Counted from the stretch's first letter, positions 1 to 10,402 are shown. The stretch is DNA of 64,000 nt from Eutreptiella sp. 'Long Island Sound 2002' (GCA_964036045.1 OZ038380.1:68370186-68434185); one strand, 5' to 3'. Notes: generated from the sequence alone by a model not told the origin. Translations and numbers: made by a program.

Positions 1-480
1 GAAACCATACCACTACGCCCCCCAGACCTCGAAGTGGGTAGTTGATGCACCTGTCAAAGTGAGGACAAACACTTGCAGAAATACCTTCTTCTGGACCTCG
101 ACATGCGCCGGTTCGCATGAAACATAATAATGGTCGAAGCATCATTCCGAGTGGTGCCACGGCACTTGTGTCGCTCGAGACCCACAGACCTGGTGGTCGA
201 GTGCATAAAACACCTGTCGTCAGCCCCTACTGAGATGCCGTGTTTCACCTATCACCGCCTCTGGGTCAAAGCTGCAAAAGCCTCACCAGGGTGCGGCGCT
301 ACTCACAACAACGCTGTGGGCTCGTGGAGATACTATAAAGCAAGGACAGAGCCATCGAGGCCAAGCGTCCAGAAAACAAACAGGCGACAAAACTGTACAT
401 TTTCCAGAAAGGACAGGTCACGTCAGGCCGAGGGAGCCCTTACCTGGCATCATTATCGGATGGAAACACCAGTTGGAGCC
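1..480 (-). pseudogene. Probable distal continuation of the decayed extra ORF
   Basis: Downstream of the stop at 481-483 the minus strand keeps protein-like stretches, but in changing frames (for instance 248-54) with further stops. This looks like more of the same decayed gene after frameshifts, but no frame is convincing for the whole stretch. No domain is recognised. Confidence 0.3.
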
Positions 481-2098
481 TCACTGAAATCGGGACGTGT
501 CCTTTACACCCAGTCGACAAATTTCCTGGACGTTCCACATCGTCTCCGGACTGGCCTTCCACTTGAAGATGTCGTGTCCAGCATAATGCCGGGGGACGTT
601 GCTTTCGAACGCAAGCTTCTTGATTAGGGCTGTAGTTTGACGAGCCAGCAATGGACGGTTGGCGTCGCCAGGTCGTCCATCAACGGGAGTCTTGTACTTG
701 AAAACAAATACATGTTCGCAGGCAAGAGCTGGAAGTTTTCCGATACCCGGCGTTCCCACTCAGGGAGCGTAGAAGTTGCAAATGCTCGATTGCTCCCATA
801 TGGACTCGTTCGGAATGTCACCTCGACAAGTGGTTTCGAATGATCGTGCATCGTGCTGACCAGCAGTCCCTGGATGCTTGTAGCTGGAGCTGGAACCGGC
901 AGTATCCTTGCAGAAGAACTGGGGAGTCCTTGAGTCGACCCGGAACAATGGAGTGTCCTCAATCGAGACCCTTGGCGCAACGATGACCGCGCTGACATTA
1001 TTGGGAACGGGACCAAGGCCTGATCCATTGATCTCGACAGTTTCTGTTCAAGAATCGGCTTGCAGGTGACCTAGACTTTGATGCATGTACTGTGATTTCG
1101 AGACAGTACTCCAAACGGCGAATCAAGGTGCCTCTACAGTTACAAGGCTCGCCGCAGTGTCGACAATGACAACGTCAGGAACATATTCTCGACCGGGTAC
1201 GTTACGTCGATCAGCGCCTTTGAAGTCGGTCTTGATCGGCGTGAGGAACTTGAACATTGGCACGTCGTGGTGGTGTCCATACCTGTTGGAATCCTTCGAC
1301 AAGAACCGGTATTAAAGGAGATCCGGATGAAACTGATCACTCGCGGCCGAATCTCTTCGTTCATGCTCTTCCCGTTCATCGAAGTACACTTCGTTTCGAA
1401 AGGAAGCCAGCAGGGACCAATAAATCCCGTGTGGATCATATCCACTTTGGATGCGAGACATGAGGTACTTCGAGGTTCCCAGGCACCGAACACGATCTCC
1501 GAAACCTTTGAAGGGGAAGAGGTTGACGTACCTCTCGTCAGTCGACGGCAGGCGTGCAACCCTTCAGATCTCCTTATCGAAGTTGGGGTAGGTCATCTCT
1601 CCAGTGGCAAATTGATAGGTCGTCGGGAGCTGAACCAAGTCGTTTGGCGCGCCGGGGGCAACTACATTGAAGGGCTAGGGCCCACTCAACTGGCTAAATG
1701 GATGGTGATCTTGTAACCGGACCATCAGATCTTGTGCTCAAATCGGTGCACATTGGTACCTTTTGTACGCAAGTCCAACAGTACCTCGTAGGCCTTGAGA
1801 TTGATGCTGTCGAAAGAGCAAATTGGCCTTGTACGCGCAGAAGGGTGCTGGATCTTGGAATAGGCAATTGTTGACTTCACAGACTGTCGTGAGGTCTGGA
1901 ACGAGCCAAAGAATCAGGACAGCTAACAGAGCTGGTCGACGCATCCTGCGCGCTGTCCAGGGACGCGGGGTCTGAAAAACCAGGTCGATTCCGCTGACCA
2001 ATCCCACAGAGTTATTGATGCATGCAATTCAGGTAGATGAACTCACCCGGTAGGTCCTCTTCTTTGAGTCGATGGCGGCGCTGGTAGTCCATCTCCTT
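481..2098 (-). pseudogene. Decayed long ORF downstream of integrase, C-terminal part
   Basis: One minus-strand frame (codons ending on 2007, 1740, 759 and so on) reads coherent, mixed-composition protein over about 500 codons from 2007 to 483. Stops interrupt it at 1738-1740, 1675-1677, 1564-1566, 1312-1314, 1123-1125, 1048-1050, 760-762 and 481-483; six of these eight are TGA. The piece 2098-2010 continues in another frame (begins KEMDYQRRHRLKEEDL). Sample segments are LPTTYQFATGEMTYPNF and YDPHGIYWSLLASFRNEVY. I recognise no domain. Its position 3' of integrase is where env-like or other accessory ORFs occur in some Ty3 elements. Function unknown; a captured host or viral gene is possible. 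Confidence 0.5.
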
Positions 2099-2103
2099 GT
2101 TAA

Positions 2104-2640
2104 AATTCCTTCATGCGACGAGGGCCGATCAACGTTGACGGCAGGCCAGCATATTGGATTGGACCATACCATTGATAACCGGGTGTGTTACCTTGAACCC
2201 CATTCTCGTTGAAAAACGTGTCGAGAGCAGCTTGCATGAGGTCAATGGGAAAAGGTGCAGTTGTGCGCCAACCGTCCATATGGATGGTCTCATGTGAGCT
2301 AGCGATGCAGGCTCTTGCTGCCGATATGAGATAGGAGTGCTGCGGATTCAGCGGCTTATGCTTCGATACCGAGTCTGTCGCAATGACATGCACATTTGGG
2401 TCAAGCTTGCCGTAGTATCAAGCGAGCCGGTCCTCCTCATTTGTGCCAAATCAATAGGGCGGTTTCATTCCGAATTTGCCCAGATGTTGGAGTTCTTCGA
2501 CGGTTTCCAACATATTTCTCGTTGCTCACGAGTTAGTACGGTTGCCACAAGGATTCTGGTAGATGGACTTCGTCATAGCAGGGTGGTTGTCCAGTCGAGC
2601 AAGGGTAATATTTCTACAAATAGTAGTGCTGCTCGTAGGT
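2104..2640 (-). pseudogene. Decayed long ORF downstream of integrase, middle part
   Basis: From about 2640 down to 2104 a second minus-strand frame is protein-like (segments RNITLARLDNHPAMTKSIYQ and LDPNVHVIATDSVSKHKPLN). In-frame stops lie in what would otherwise be continuous reading. The longest open piece is 2393-2100 and ends MKEF-stop; the next piece then resumes one frame over. A frameshift near 2610 links it to the upstream piece. No known family is recognised. It is assigned to the same gene because the pieces abut, share strand and show the same decay. Confidence 0.5.
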
Positions 2641-3192
2641 ATCCGGCATATCGTAGTCATTGGCATATGTATCGTCGTCGGCGATGTATATAGTGGTTTG
2701 AGTGGATGCTTGCGTCTTCGGGATGTTCCATTCTCTCATCCGCGAGTTGGTCCACGGCTCCTCGACCCATGCTTTGTACCGTCTGAGCACTGAGCAAAAC
2801 AAGAGGAATTCAGTCGTATTCCGTGTAGCAGTTGAGATCCTCCTCCTCATGTGGGTTGAACCACTCTGCATGTGACTGGAACGATTCCTCTGATTGAGGT
2901 TCTTACTGATCATCAGGGCACAAGGGTCTTTGAATTGCTGCCGAAGGTGTTCAGCATCGTCCCGGGGAGGGCGTCCTGGTATCTTATAGAGTCTGAAGTC
3001 AATGTTGGTTCGGGGTCCTCCCTCCTAAGTCAAGACTAGTACAGGCATGTCGACAAGGGCTCGTTCGAGTATTCCTAAGCCAGCGGTGTCTCCCAACATG
3101 ATGACTCGACCACTCGGTGCTACCCCGGCAAATGTCCCTTGGGGGGACACACCTTGGGGCTTGCACCTCGAGGCTCCTTTGCCTCCTCCTTT
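2611..3192 (-). pseudogene. Decayed long ORF downstream of integrase, N-terminal part (copy A)
   Basis: A minus-strand frame reading through VAPSGRVIMLGDTAGLGILE, then a TAG at 3025-3027, then RLYKIPGRPPRDDAEHLRQQ and an acidic stretch IADDDTYANDYDMPDTYEQ near 2690-2640. The same reading occurs in copy B at 10690-10502, where the TAG is absent and a 27-bp block is missing. Conservation of the peptide in two copies supports it as real coding sequence of the element. No catalytic motif is identified. Confidence 0.55.
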
Positions 3193-3600
3193 GCCTCCTT
3201 AGCCCTTCGAGCTGCCCGCATAAGCTGATCTAATGTGGCTCGGCCGGGGCTGAGGTCGATGCAACTGATCGACTGTAGCTCGTCTGCATTGCGGTCAATG
3301 CAACTGAGGCTGATGCTGCTTCGTTGTTGTCCATGTTGTCGACATTGATGAAGTCGGGCACATATGCTTGAGAGGGTAGAGGTCAAGAGGAAGTCGGAGA
3401 TGCTCTGGTGGCGGAGCTGTGGGTGGAATGTTTCTCTGAGGCTCCAGTACTGGATCTGGATCCACGCATGACCTTTCCAAAATTCACGCTGTAAGGAAGG
3501 TGAAGTCACTTAGGGTGGAGTAAAAGGATCTCAAGGTACACTGGATCCTTATCTAGAGCTTTTCTGGATCCCGAAGACCATGTTTCATCATTCAACTCAC
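3193..3600 (-). other. Spacer between integrase and the extra ORF (copy A)
   Basis: Present also in copy B (10721-11180). All minus frames are partly open; the longest (3509-3120, starting MTSPSLQREFWKGHAWIQIQ) is matched by 11049-10804 in copy B. A Lys/Glu/Gly-rich low-complexity patch sits at 3230-3170. The coding frame cannot be chosen. No LTR-like ends or polypurine tract were recognised. Confidence 0.4.
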
Positions 3601-3857
3601 ATCGGTGTGCGGAGATCTTTGGACCCTACTCAGCATCTAGCCAAAATCTTAAGGAGTCGAGGGGAAGCTCGAGTCTTGACAGGTGGCATCGGAAACTTCC
3701 CCACTCGCTATCCTCTCGATGGATGTAAGGCTTTATGATGCCGGGATTCAAAACACGCAACCCGTCAAAGGGGGCAGCGATGTCCAGTTTAATATTCCCA
3801 CCCTTGTTGAGCACTTCGAGGACTTTGTATGGACCACAACAAACACCGTCCAATTAA
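3601..3857 (-). pseudogene. Integrase C-terminal segment, copy A (cut by insertion)
   Basis: Reads GPYKVLEVLNKGGNIKLDIA and then LNPGIIKPYIHRE on the minus strand. This is the usual Ty3 integrase C-terminal GPF/Y-type module, where a GP(F/Y)KVLE motif starts a small beta domain. The 5' end of this exon-like piece is separated from the integrase core by the insertion 3858-6418. Copy B has the uninterrupted join near 11400. Confidence 0.75.
3847..3857. repeat. Left 11-bp target-site duplication
   Basis: CGTCCAATTAA, repeated exactly at 6419-6429. Copy B carries the single, unduplicated site at about 11394-11404, which proves the empty-site state. Confidence 0.85.
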
Positions 3858-4003
3858 TAAACCCGCCGTCGGATGGCACGCGCATCCCATGCCTGGAGCC
3901 CTCCAAGAACACCTCGCTGCTGCACTGCTGCTGAGGGGTTTTCCGGGGTTTTCCCTCAGCAGCTAATTTCCGTACCCCAGAAATATGTCGATCTGATCTG
4001 CAA

Positions 4004-5134
4004 ATGGCACCGGCATGCGACAATCCAATAACCCTGTTGAGCGCTCCTGTCAACTTGATTTTGGCGCACACGTTGCTGTTGCAACGCCTGGAAACCAGCT
4101 ACCTTCTCTCTAGTCTCCCCTATTTCCCTCGTCCGCCTGCAGGCTACGCATCGTGTCAGCTGCCTTGGCCGACAACATCGCCGCCGACCAAGTGCCCTGC
4201 CAGGTACCCACAGTGGACGGTGTACGGGGACCCATGGACCTATACTTGTCCTGATTACGAAGCGTGTGTCAATGCTTGCTCCCCTTACGGTGAACCATTC
4301 CACGCTAATGCAGATCAGAATCTGGACGCCCCATACTATGAAACCAACGGCTTCGTAATCCTCGCTCCCGAAAACATCCCACAGCTGTCCGAAAGCAACC
4401 ACTGTGACTATTCTGATGCCACAGCGCTCTTCCCTGACGCTCAACACGTGTTTCCCTCCACACTGTATCAAAACCTCAGTGCTTCTGATTATGCAGCCAA
4501 CAGCCTTGGTCCAGCTCCCGACGGTGCGCCACTGCCTGCAAGCATGTACTCCGAGAATGCGCCGCCAATGGCCGCAGACAACAACCTCGAAATCCTGGAC
4601 GCCGCTGCACCCCTGCCGGCTACGGCTCACGACATGTTTCGGATCAGGGTCATCGCCCGAAAGGCCGCGCCACCCAAACAACTCTTCCAAGGTTGCCAGC
4701 CTCCACCAGGTTCTACAGTACAACATGGAATCACCGTAACCCCGCTGGTGGAGGCTGAAGCCTTTTTAGCCCCGCCTTCGCCGACTCCACGCCTGGACAT
4801 TGCTCACCTAGAGGACAACTTCGACACTGATCCTCCAGCCCTGCAGTCAGCTAGCACGGAATCTGACGAAAGTCCTCCAACCTCGCCTACCCTTCCTTTG
4901 TGGTCGACGGCGTTCGCTTCTCCGAACATGTTCCACCCACTACAACCATATGCCAGGCTAGCGGTTGCTGAGGCAGCTCCTGCGCCAAATGGCGCCCTCC
5001 CCTCGCACCTGGCCCTACCGGGTTTCACCATCGTACAACGAACTGACCACACCATCAAGTTGTCCAGCAACTGTGTCCCCTCGACTAAACTTGTTGTCAA
5101 GGCATACCGCAGATGCCGCCTGGCCGGCGTCTGA
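4004..5134 (+). CDS. 376-residue Pro/Ala/Ser-rich protein carried by the insertion
   Basis: Intact ORF of 376 codons starting at the first ATG of the insertion. The N-terminal 50 residues are hydrophobic/Leu-rich; several Cys follow (YTCPDYEACVNAC around residue 80). The middle and C-terminal parts are rich in Pro, Ala and Ser, with acidic Ser/Pro patches such as STESDESPPTSPTLP, and the end is basic. Base composition is balanced, unlike the T-poor repeats elsewhere, so openness is less likely an artefact. No family is recognised. ORF pieces after 5135 lie in other frames, so this may be the 5' part of a longer frameshifted gene. Confidence 0.5.
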   Translation: MAPACDNPITLLSAPVNLILAHTLLLQRLETSYLLSSLPYFPRPPAGYASCQLPWPTTSPPTKCPARYPQWTVYGDPWTYTCPDYEACVNACSPYGEPFHANADQNLDAPYYETNGFVILAPENIPQLSESNHCDYSDATALFPDAQHVFPSTLYQNLSASDYAANSLGPAPDGAPLPASMYSENAPPMAADNNLEILDAAAPLPATAHDMFRIRVIARKAAPPKQLFQGCQPPPGSTVQHGITVTPLVEAEAFLAPPSPTPRLDIAHLEDNFDTDPPALQSASTESDESPPTSPTLPLWSTAFASPNMFHPLQPYARLAVAEAAPAPNGALPSHLALPGFTIVQRTDHTIKLSSNCVPSTKLVVKAYRRCRLAGV

Positions 5135-5458
5135 AAGCACCCTAGGAGGCACGGGAAGAAAAACAACATTCCATACTGTCGCTCCCTACCGTCATCCCCG
5201 CCTGTTGTCCTACAATATGCATGTGCGCCGCCGCCTACCAACCCGTGGGAGTCCCACGGACGACCTCCGTGTTCTTCCTCTGGCTTCTGCAATAACGATA
5301 TTGGCTCTGACGACAGTGCAACTTCAAGTGTACCGCGTGGAACCTTTTGGGCATGAGAAAGTGACGAAACCACATCGTCTACCCCTTCTCCGCGGCAGCA
5401 TCACTCCCCCTATGCATTCCACACTTCTGTAACTACTGTCCACGAAGACCTTGATTGG

Positions 5459-5818
5459 ATGGAAAACGACGACTTCTTTGACACCACCAGCTTCGCAACA
5501 CGAGTCATCCGCCACGCCGTCAGCGAGTCTTACAGGGCAAGTGCTACCTGCTTTGGTTTTCAAATTGCTTCTTTAAGTGCCTCCTTTGAACCTGTCATCC
5601 TTCAAGCACAAGCTGTCTTCACCCAGTGGCACACTTGGTATGCCACTGCCAGTACTCTTGGCTATATTTGCCCCCAGTGTTCTGATTGGTCTGGTAACTC
5701 AGCCTTGTGCCCTTACTGCTCTCACCCGACCAGACCAGTTTTTGACTTTATGGACAGCAGCTCCACCTCTATAATCCAGCGATCATGGCCATTGGAGCAC
5801 CCTTTGACGAATTCTTAA
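5459..5818 (+). pseudogene. ORF piece with a C2-C2 zinc-ribbon motif
   Basis: 119 codons. Residues 71-87 give CPQCSDWSGNSALCPYC, two CxxC pairs nine residues apart, typical of a zinc ribbon or zinc finger. The rest is Ser/Thr/Phe-rich. It lies 325 bp after the 376-codon ORF, in a different frame, and is probably another part of the same once-continuous gene. Possible roles include nucleic-acid binding by the inserted element, but this is inference from the Cys pairs only. Confidence 0.45.
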
Positions 5819-5855
5819 TCCGCCCGACCTGCATTCATATCAACCCCTCTTTTCT

Positions 5856-6092
5856 TTGCAAGCCATTTGTCGCTCAAACATACCAGTGTCTCTGGTTCCA
5901 GAACCACACAGTATTGCTGTTACTCTCCGCACTTCTAATTCCATCCATCTCGTGCCATGCCCTAAGATCACCTCAGTGCAATGCCCGTCCCTGCTATGCT
6001 ATCCCTGCTATTTTGCAAAACCAGCAGAGGTATTTCATGGCAAAACAAACGCACTTGAGTCTTTAATCACACTCTCCATTGTAGGGCACTGA
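5856..6092 (+). pseudogene. Short ORF with a second Cys-pair segment, end of the inserted gene
   Basis: 78 codons, overlapping 5785-6066 in another frame. The stretch CPKITSVQCPSLLCYPCYF has several spaced Cys that could form a second zinc-binding site, followed by a stop at 6090. It is probably the 3' end of the coding part of the insertion. No known family. Confidence 0.35.
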
Positions 6093-6418
6093 TCTTCAGT
6101 GCCCCCCAGTCCTTTTTTTTTCTCTCTCAGTGCAACCCCCCCCAGGTCTTCGCGTATTTCAAACTGTGGCTTTTTCATTCACCCACACATGGAGTCATGG
6201 GCCACATGATCCCAAATTACATACCTGACACACACATACATACTCCCAAACATACACACACATCAAACCAATTGTCACACCCAGCTATACACACACATGT
6301 TTAGGTAAATAAAGTATTGTAAACATAGACTTAACCGCCCATGATAAAGATACAACCTGAAAACCCTATGTAAAATAAAATGGGGACAACAAGTTGTGAG
6401 CAAACATCATCATCACAA
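6093..6418 (+). other. 3' untranslated part of the insertion
   Basis: No ORF. It has a T-run at about 6113, CA-rich ACACACAT tracts at 6230-6300, the AATAAA signal, and a short CATCATCATCAC run right before the target-site duplication, where a retroposon tail would be. Confidence 0.5.
6308..6313 (+). promoter_or_regulatory. AATAAA polyadenylation-type signal
   Basis: Canonical AATAAA on the plus strand, about 105 bp before the right end of the insertion and after the last ORF piece. Confidence 0.5.
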
Positions 6419-6429
6419 CGTCCAATTAA
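6419..6429. repeat. Right 11-bp target-site duplication
   Basis: Exact second copy of 3847-3857; integrase homology with copy B resumes here. Confidence 0.85.
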
Positions 6430-7319
6430 CCATTTTCGTCGATATTCGGGTACCAGCACCCACCATCGCTCCCCCACCTCAGGCACCCGAATGTGTCGGT
6501 CCATTTGTAGAACCACATGCATTTGTCGTCGACGCTCCTCAGCAACCATGGCGCTCACAGATCTGAAGGGTACGTTCAGGTCGATGCATGTAATCACTAA
6601 ACGTCAAAGGGTCATGTGCATGAGATTTCATTCTGGAGAAATCCAACAGAAAATGGGGTGTGCGTCCCTCGTCAATTTCGAAAGTTGACAGTTGAAGACT
6701 GATGGATGCCAGATTGTTGAACATGATCTTGGCGAAGCAGAGGTCAACATCCCATTCCTTGTTGCCGAAGATGCCGTGTGTTTGCAAACGTTGAAGAATA
6801 AATTGGTTGGATCGCTCTTCCAGGCCATTGCCTCGAGGGCGGTTGGCTACTGTTTGATGCATCTCAATCTTGGAGCGGTGTGCCAATTCCTTCAACGGCT
6901 AGGACTCAAACAGTTTGGCCTGACCGGAAACAATTTGTCGGGGACATCCCTTGAGTTGGATCACTTCTCGTAAGAACACGTAGACGAGGTCATGGGCTGT
7001 CATATCCTTGCGGCAAGGGATGAACATTCGACGCTTCTAAAGGTAGTCAAACACAGTCACAGTAGCGTCATGACCTCGCGTGGTTGGGGGCAGTCCACAG
7101 ACCCAATCAACAGACATGCCGTGCCATTTGGTGTCTGGCATCGGCCTGGACTGTCTGACAGTGCTGACATGTTGTGATTTAGCCGCTTGGCACACGTCAC
7201 AACTCAGGATGCAGCGCTCCACATAGTGTCAAAGGTGGGAACAGACATAGTTACGTTTGATCAATGCCATGGTTCAAAGTACCCACGAATGGCCGCATAC
7301 CTGGGACTCGTGGTACAGC
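6430..7319 (-). pseudogene. Integrase zinc finger and core, copy A
   Basis: Minus strand. 7222-7037 reads ERCILSCDVCQAAKSQHV, the CxxC half of the HHCC finger, and then SVDWVCGLPPTTRGHDATV, the first catalytic-Asp strand. 6895-6539 reads NRPRGNGLEERSNQFILQRL with the catalytic Glu region. The second Asp segment reads VSGQA instead of VSDQA (near 6930), so one DDE residue is lost, and frames change between pieces. Compare copy B, 12297-11187. Confidence 0.8.
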
Positions 7320-7321
7320 TG

Positions 7322-7455
7322 CCGTCCGGATGGACGAGTGTGCACCCGGAGGGTACCCGGCCCCTGCCGGCTACGAACAGCCGCCGTCCTGATGGACGAG
7401 TTCGCGCCTGGAGGGTAACAGGCCCCTATCGGCTACGAACAGCCGCCGTCCTGAG
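7322..7455. repeat. 62-bp tandem repeat, about 2.2 copies
   Basis: CCGTCC(G/T)GATGGACGAG recurs at 7322 and 7384, with a partial third start at 7446. It sits exactly between the end of integrase copy A and the 65-bp minisatellite. Confidence 0.65.
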
Positions 7456-7479
7456 GCTCAAGCGTGCGCCCTGCAGCGA

Positions 7480-9840
7480 CGCCCCGCACACGCAACACAC
7501 GGCACAACACACTGAGCGAGCACACCAGTGAACAGGAGCCAAGTGGCCCACGACACCGCACAAGCAGCACAACACACTGAGTGTGCACACCGGTGAACAG
7601 GAGCCAAGTGGCCCAGGACACCGCACACCAAAAACAATGCACCAAGCAAGCACAACGGTGAACAGGAGCCAAGGAGCCAATGACACGGCACACAAAACAA
7701 AACACACTGAGCGAGCACAGCGGGGAAGAGGAGCCAGGAGGCCTCCGCAAAGCAATGGCCGGAGTGCGCACACCGGTGAACAGGAGCCAAGTTTCCCAGG
7801 ACACCGCACAGGCAACACAACAACCCAAGCGGGCACACCGGTGAACAGGAGCCAATTGGCCCAGGACACCGCACAAGCAAAGCAACGGAGGGAGCGCGCA
7901 CACCGCTGGACAGGATCCAAGTCGCTCAGGACAGGGCACATGCAACACAACACACAGGACGGGCGCACCGGTGAACGGTGGCCAAGTGGCCCAGGACACC
8001 GCACACACAACGCGGCGCACCATCAGGCACACCGGTGAACAGGAGCTAACTCGCCAAGGACGCCGCACACACAACACAACACACCGAGCGGGCACATCCA
8101 TGAACAGGATCCAAGGGGCCCAGGACACCGCAGGTGGATGAGAGAGTATGATATCAGCCAATGGCGGCTTGCCGGCACATAGATACACACCCCAAATGAC
8201 CCCAAGATGGCCACAGGGGTTCGAACTGGCTTCAAGAAGTCGAGTGGGATCTCAAAAGCGCTGCACGTTCACGCACCAAGCGGCCACACCGGTGAACAGG
8301 TGCCAAGTGGCCCTGGACACCGCACACGCAACACAACACACGGAGCAGGCACAGAGGTGAACAGGAGCAAAGTGGCCGGGGACACCGAACGCGCGAGACA
8401 ACACACCGAGCGGGCACACCGGTGAACAAGAGCCAAGTGGCCCAGGACACAGCACAAACAACACAATAAACCAAGCGGGCACAGCGGTGAACAGGGGCCA
8501 AGTGGCCCAGGACACCGAACGCGCGACATAACACACTGAGTGTGCACACAGGTGAACAGGAGCCAAGTGGCCAAGGACACCGCACAAGCAATGCAACGCA
8601 CTGAGGGAGCACACAGGTTAACAGAAGCGAAGTCGCCCAGGACACCGCACACGCAACACAACACGACGAGCGGGCACACCAGTGAACAGGAGCCAAGTGG
8701 CCCAGGACACCGCACAAGCAAAGCAACGGACAGAGCGCGCACACCGGTGAACAGGTGCCAAGTTGACCAGGACACCAGACACGCAACAAACAACACCGAG
8801 CGGGTACACCGGTGAGCAGGAGCCAAGTGGCTCAAGACACCGCGGACACAACACAACAAATCAAGCGGGCACACCGGTGAACAGGAGCCAAGTGGCCCAG
8901 GACACCGCACAAGCAAAGCGACGGACCGAGCGCGCACACCGCTGAACAGGAGCCAAGTAGCCCAGGACACGGCACATGCAACACAACGCACAGGGCGGGC
9001 GCACCAGTGAACAGGAGCCAAGTGGCCGAGGACACAGCAGACGCAACACAACAAACCAAGCGGGCACACACGTTAAAAAGGAGCCAAGTGGCACACGACA
9101 CCGCACACACAACACAACACACTGAGCGGGCACACCCGTGACCAGGATCCAAGGGGCCCAGGACAACGCACAAGCAAAGCCACGCATCAAGCCGCCACAC
9201 CGGTGAACAGGAGCCAAGTGGCCCAGGACACCGCACACGCAACACAACACACCGAGCGGGCACACCGGTGAACAGGAGCCAGGTGGCCGTGCGCACCGAA
9301 CGCCAGACAAAACACACCGACCGGGCACACCGGTGAACAAGAGCCAATTGGCCCAGGACAGAGCACAAACAACACAACAAACGGAGCGGGCACACCGGTG
9401 TACAGGTGCCAAGTGGCCCAGGACACCGAACGCGCGACACAACACTCTGTGTGTGCACACAGGTGATCAAGAGCGACGTGGCCCAGGACACCGCACGCGC
9501 AACTCAACGCACTGAGTGTGCACACCGGTCAACAGGAGTCAAGTGCCCGAAGACACCGAACGCGCGAGACAACACACCGAGCGGGCACACCGGTGAACAG
9601 GAGCCAAGGGGCCCAGGATACCTAACGCGCGTCACAACACACTGAGTGTGCACTCCGCTGAACAGGAGCCAAGTGGCCGAGGACACCACACACGCAATGC
9701 AAAGCACTGAGCAAGCACACCGGTGAACAGGAGCTGAGTGGCCCAGGAGACCGCACACGCAACACAACGCACCAAGCGGGCACACCGGTGAGCAGGAGCT
9801 AAGTGGCCCAGGACACCGCACACACGTGCACACGTAGCGC
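7480..9840. repeat. 65-bp minisatellite, roughly 33-35 units
   Basis: The unit begins CACCGGTGAACAGGAGCCAA and continues with GTGGCCCAGGACACCGCACA. Successive units start at 7526, 7591, 7656 and 7721 (exactly 65 bp apart); a few units are shortened. A non-repeat stretch of about 145 bp (8131-8275) interrupts it. Because 65 is not a multiple of three, the same peptide cycles through all three minus frames, giving overlapping open frames up to 266 codons. These are repeat artefacts. Confidence 0.9.
8131..8275. other. Non-repeat interruption of the 65-bp array
   Basis: Unique sequence between two parts of the minisatellite; no ORF or known element seen. Confidence 0.6.
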
Positions 9841-10402
9841 GGCCGAGGGACGGGGAAGAACCAACACCCCAGGGATCGGGCGCACGGGGTGACCCAGCTG
9901 ACCCACCAGGCCAGCAGCACGGGCTGTACTCAAAGCCACTGGTCCAAGCCCGGCAAGGCTTCATCGGGGACCATGGCAAACGTCGGCCGGAGCCATGGAA
10001 GCAACTGGTAAAAGGCGAGCCGGTACACAGTCCAGGAGGCGGTTGCCTGCCAAGCAGAGTCGCCCGGCAACTCAAGCCACAAGGGTGAGGCGGTCGTACT
10101 GTAGACTCGCGGGAGCAATACCCCTTGTGGTGAGAGATACTCCACACACCCGGGCAGCGTGCACAGCTGCTGCCCAAAGGACGGGGCATGTGGCCCTACC
10201 CATGGACACATGTGGGGACACCCTCCCACACGGGATACCTGGACCGGGTGGCCCCGACACTGCGTCCCCAAGCACCTGAGGGAGCGGCTCAAGAGGCACC
10301 TGACCTAGGGCAGTGAGAGGGACAGGACGTCCCCTTGGTAAGACCTTCTTCCTGCATTGTCAAAGGAGGCATCCCAAGCCCCCAAAGATACCTACCTACC
10401 TA
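9841..10402. other. Unassigned GC-rich stretch
   Basis: Follows the minisatellite. Open frames exist on the minus strand (10292-9930) but have no recognisable domain. It ends in a short CTAC/CCTA run at 10388-10402, exactly where homology of copy B to copy A starts. Confidence 0.4.

Larger units (their letters stand above)
3858..6418 (+). mobile_element. 2.56-kb insertion in integrase with 11-bp TSD
   Basis: Inserted into the integrase reading frame of copy A; the empty site is preserved in copy B. It is flanked by an 11-bp duplication. There are no terminal inverted repeats and no LTR-like ends, and no transposase or reverse transcriptase is recognised. The plus strand carries a 376-codon ORF, further ORF pieces with Cys pairs, and an AATAAA signal about 100 bp before the right end, which finishes with a short ATC-type run. 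The features best fit a retroposed sequence (LINE-like or a captured transcript), but the class is unproved. Confidence 0.7.
1..7319 (-). mobile_element. Ty3/gypsy-type element copy A, 3' part (integrase plus extra ORF), interrupted
   Basis: Minus-strand remnant reading integrase (7319 down to about 3600, split by an insertion), a spacer, and then a long decayed ORF to the left window edge. It is homologous to copy B at 10403-12297. The match runs from 2839 to 7319 once the insertion 3858-6418 is removed, and it ends abruptly at 7319 where repeats begin. The left end is cut by the window, so no LTR can be placed. Several stops and frameshifts show that this copy is dead. Confidence 0.75.

Noticed and set aside
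3858-6418. Insertion as a Mutator-type DNA transposon (9-11-bp TSD)
   Set aside because: No terminal inverted repeats are visible at either end and no transposase is recognised.
7322-7455. Hammerhead-type ribozyme in the 62-bp repeat (CTGATGGACGAG)
   Set aside because: The core CTGANGA...GAAA with three helices cannot be completed; the GAAA part is missing.
7480-9840. CRISPR array (regular repeats)
   Set aside because: Units are contiguous 65-bp repeats without unique spacers, and the sequence context is eukaryotic.
10072-10299. Coding exon in the unassigned GC-rich stretch
   Set aside because: Open on several frames with no motif or conservation in a second copy.
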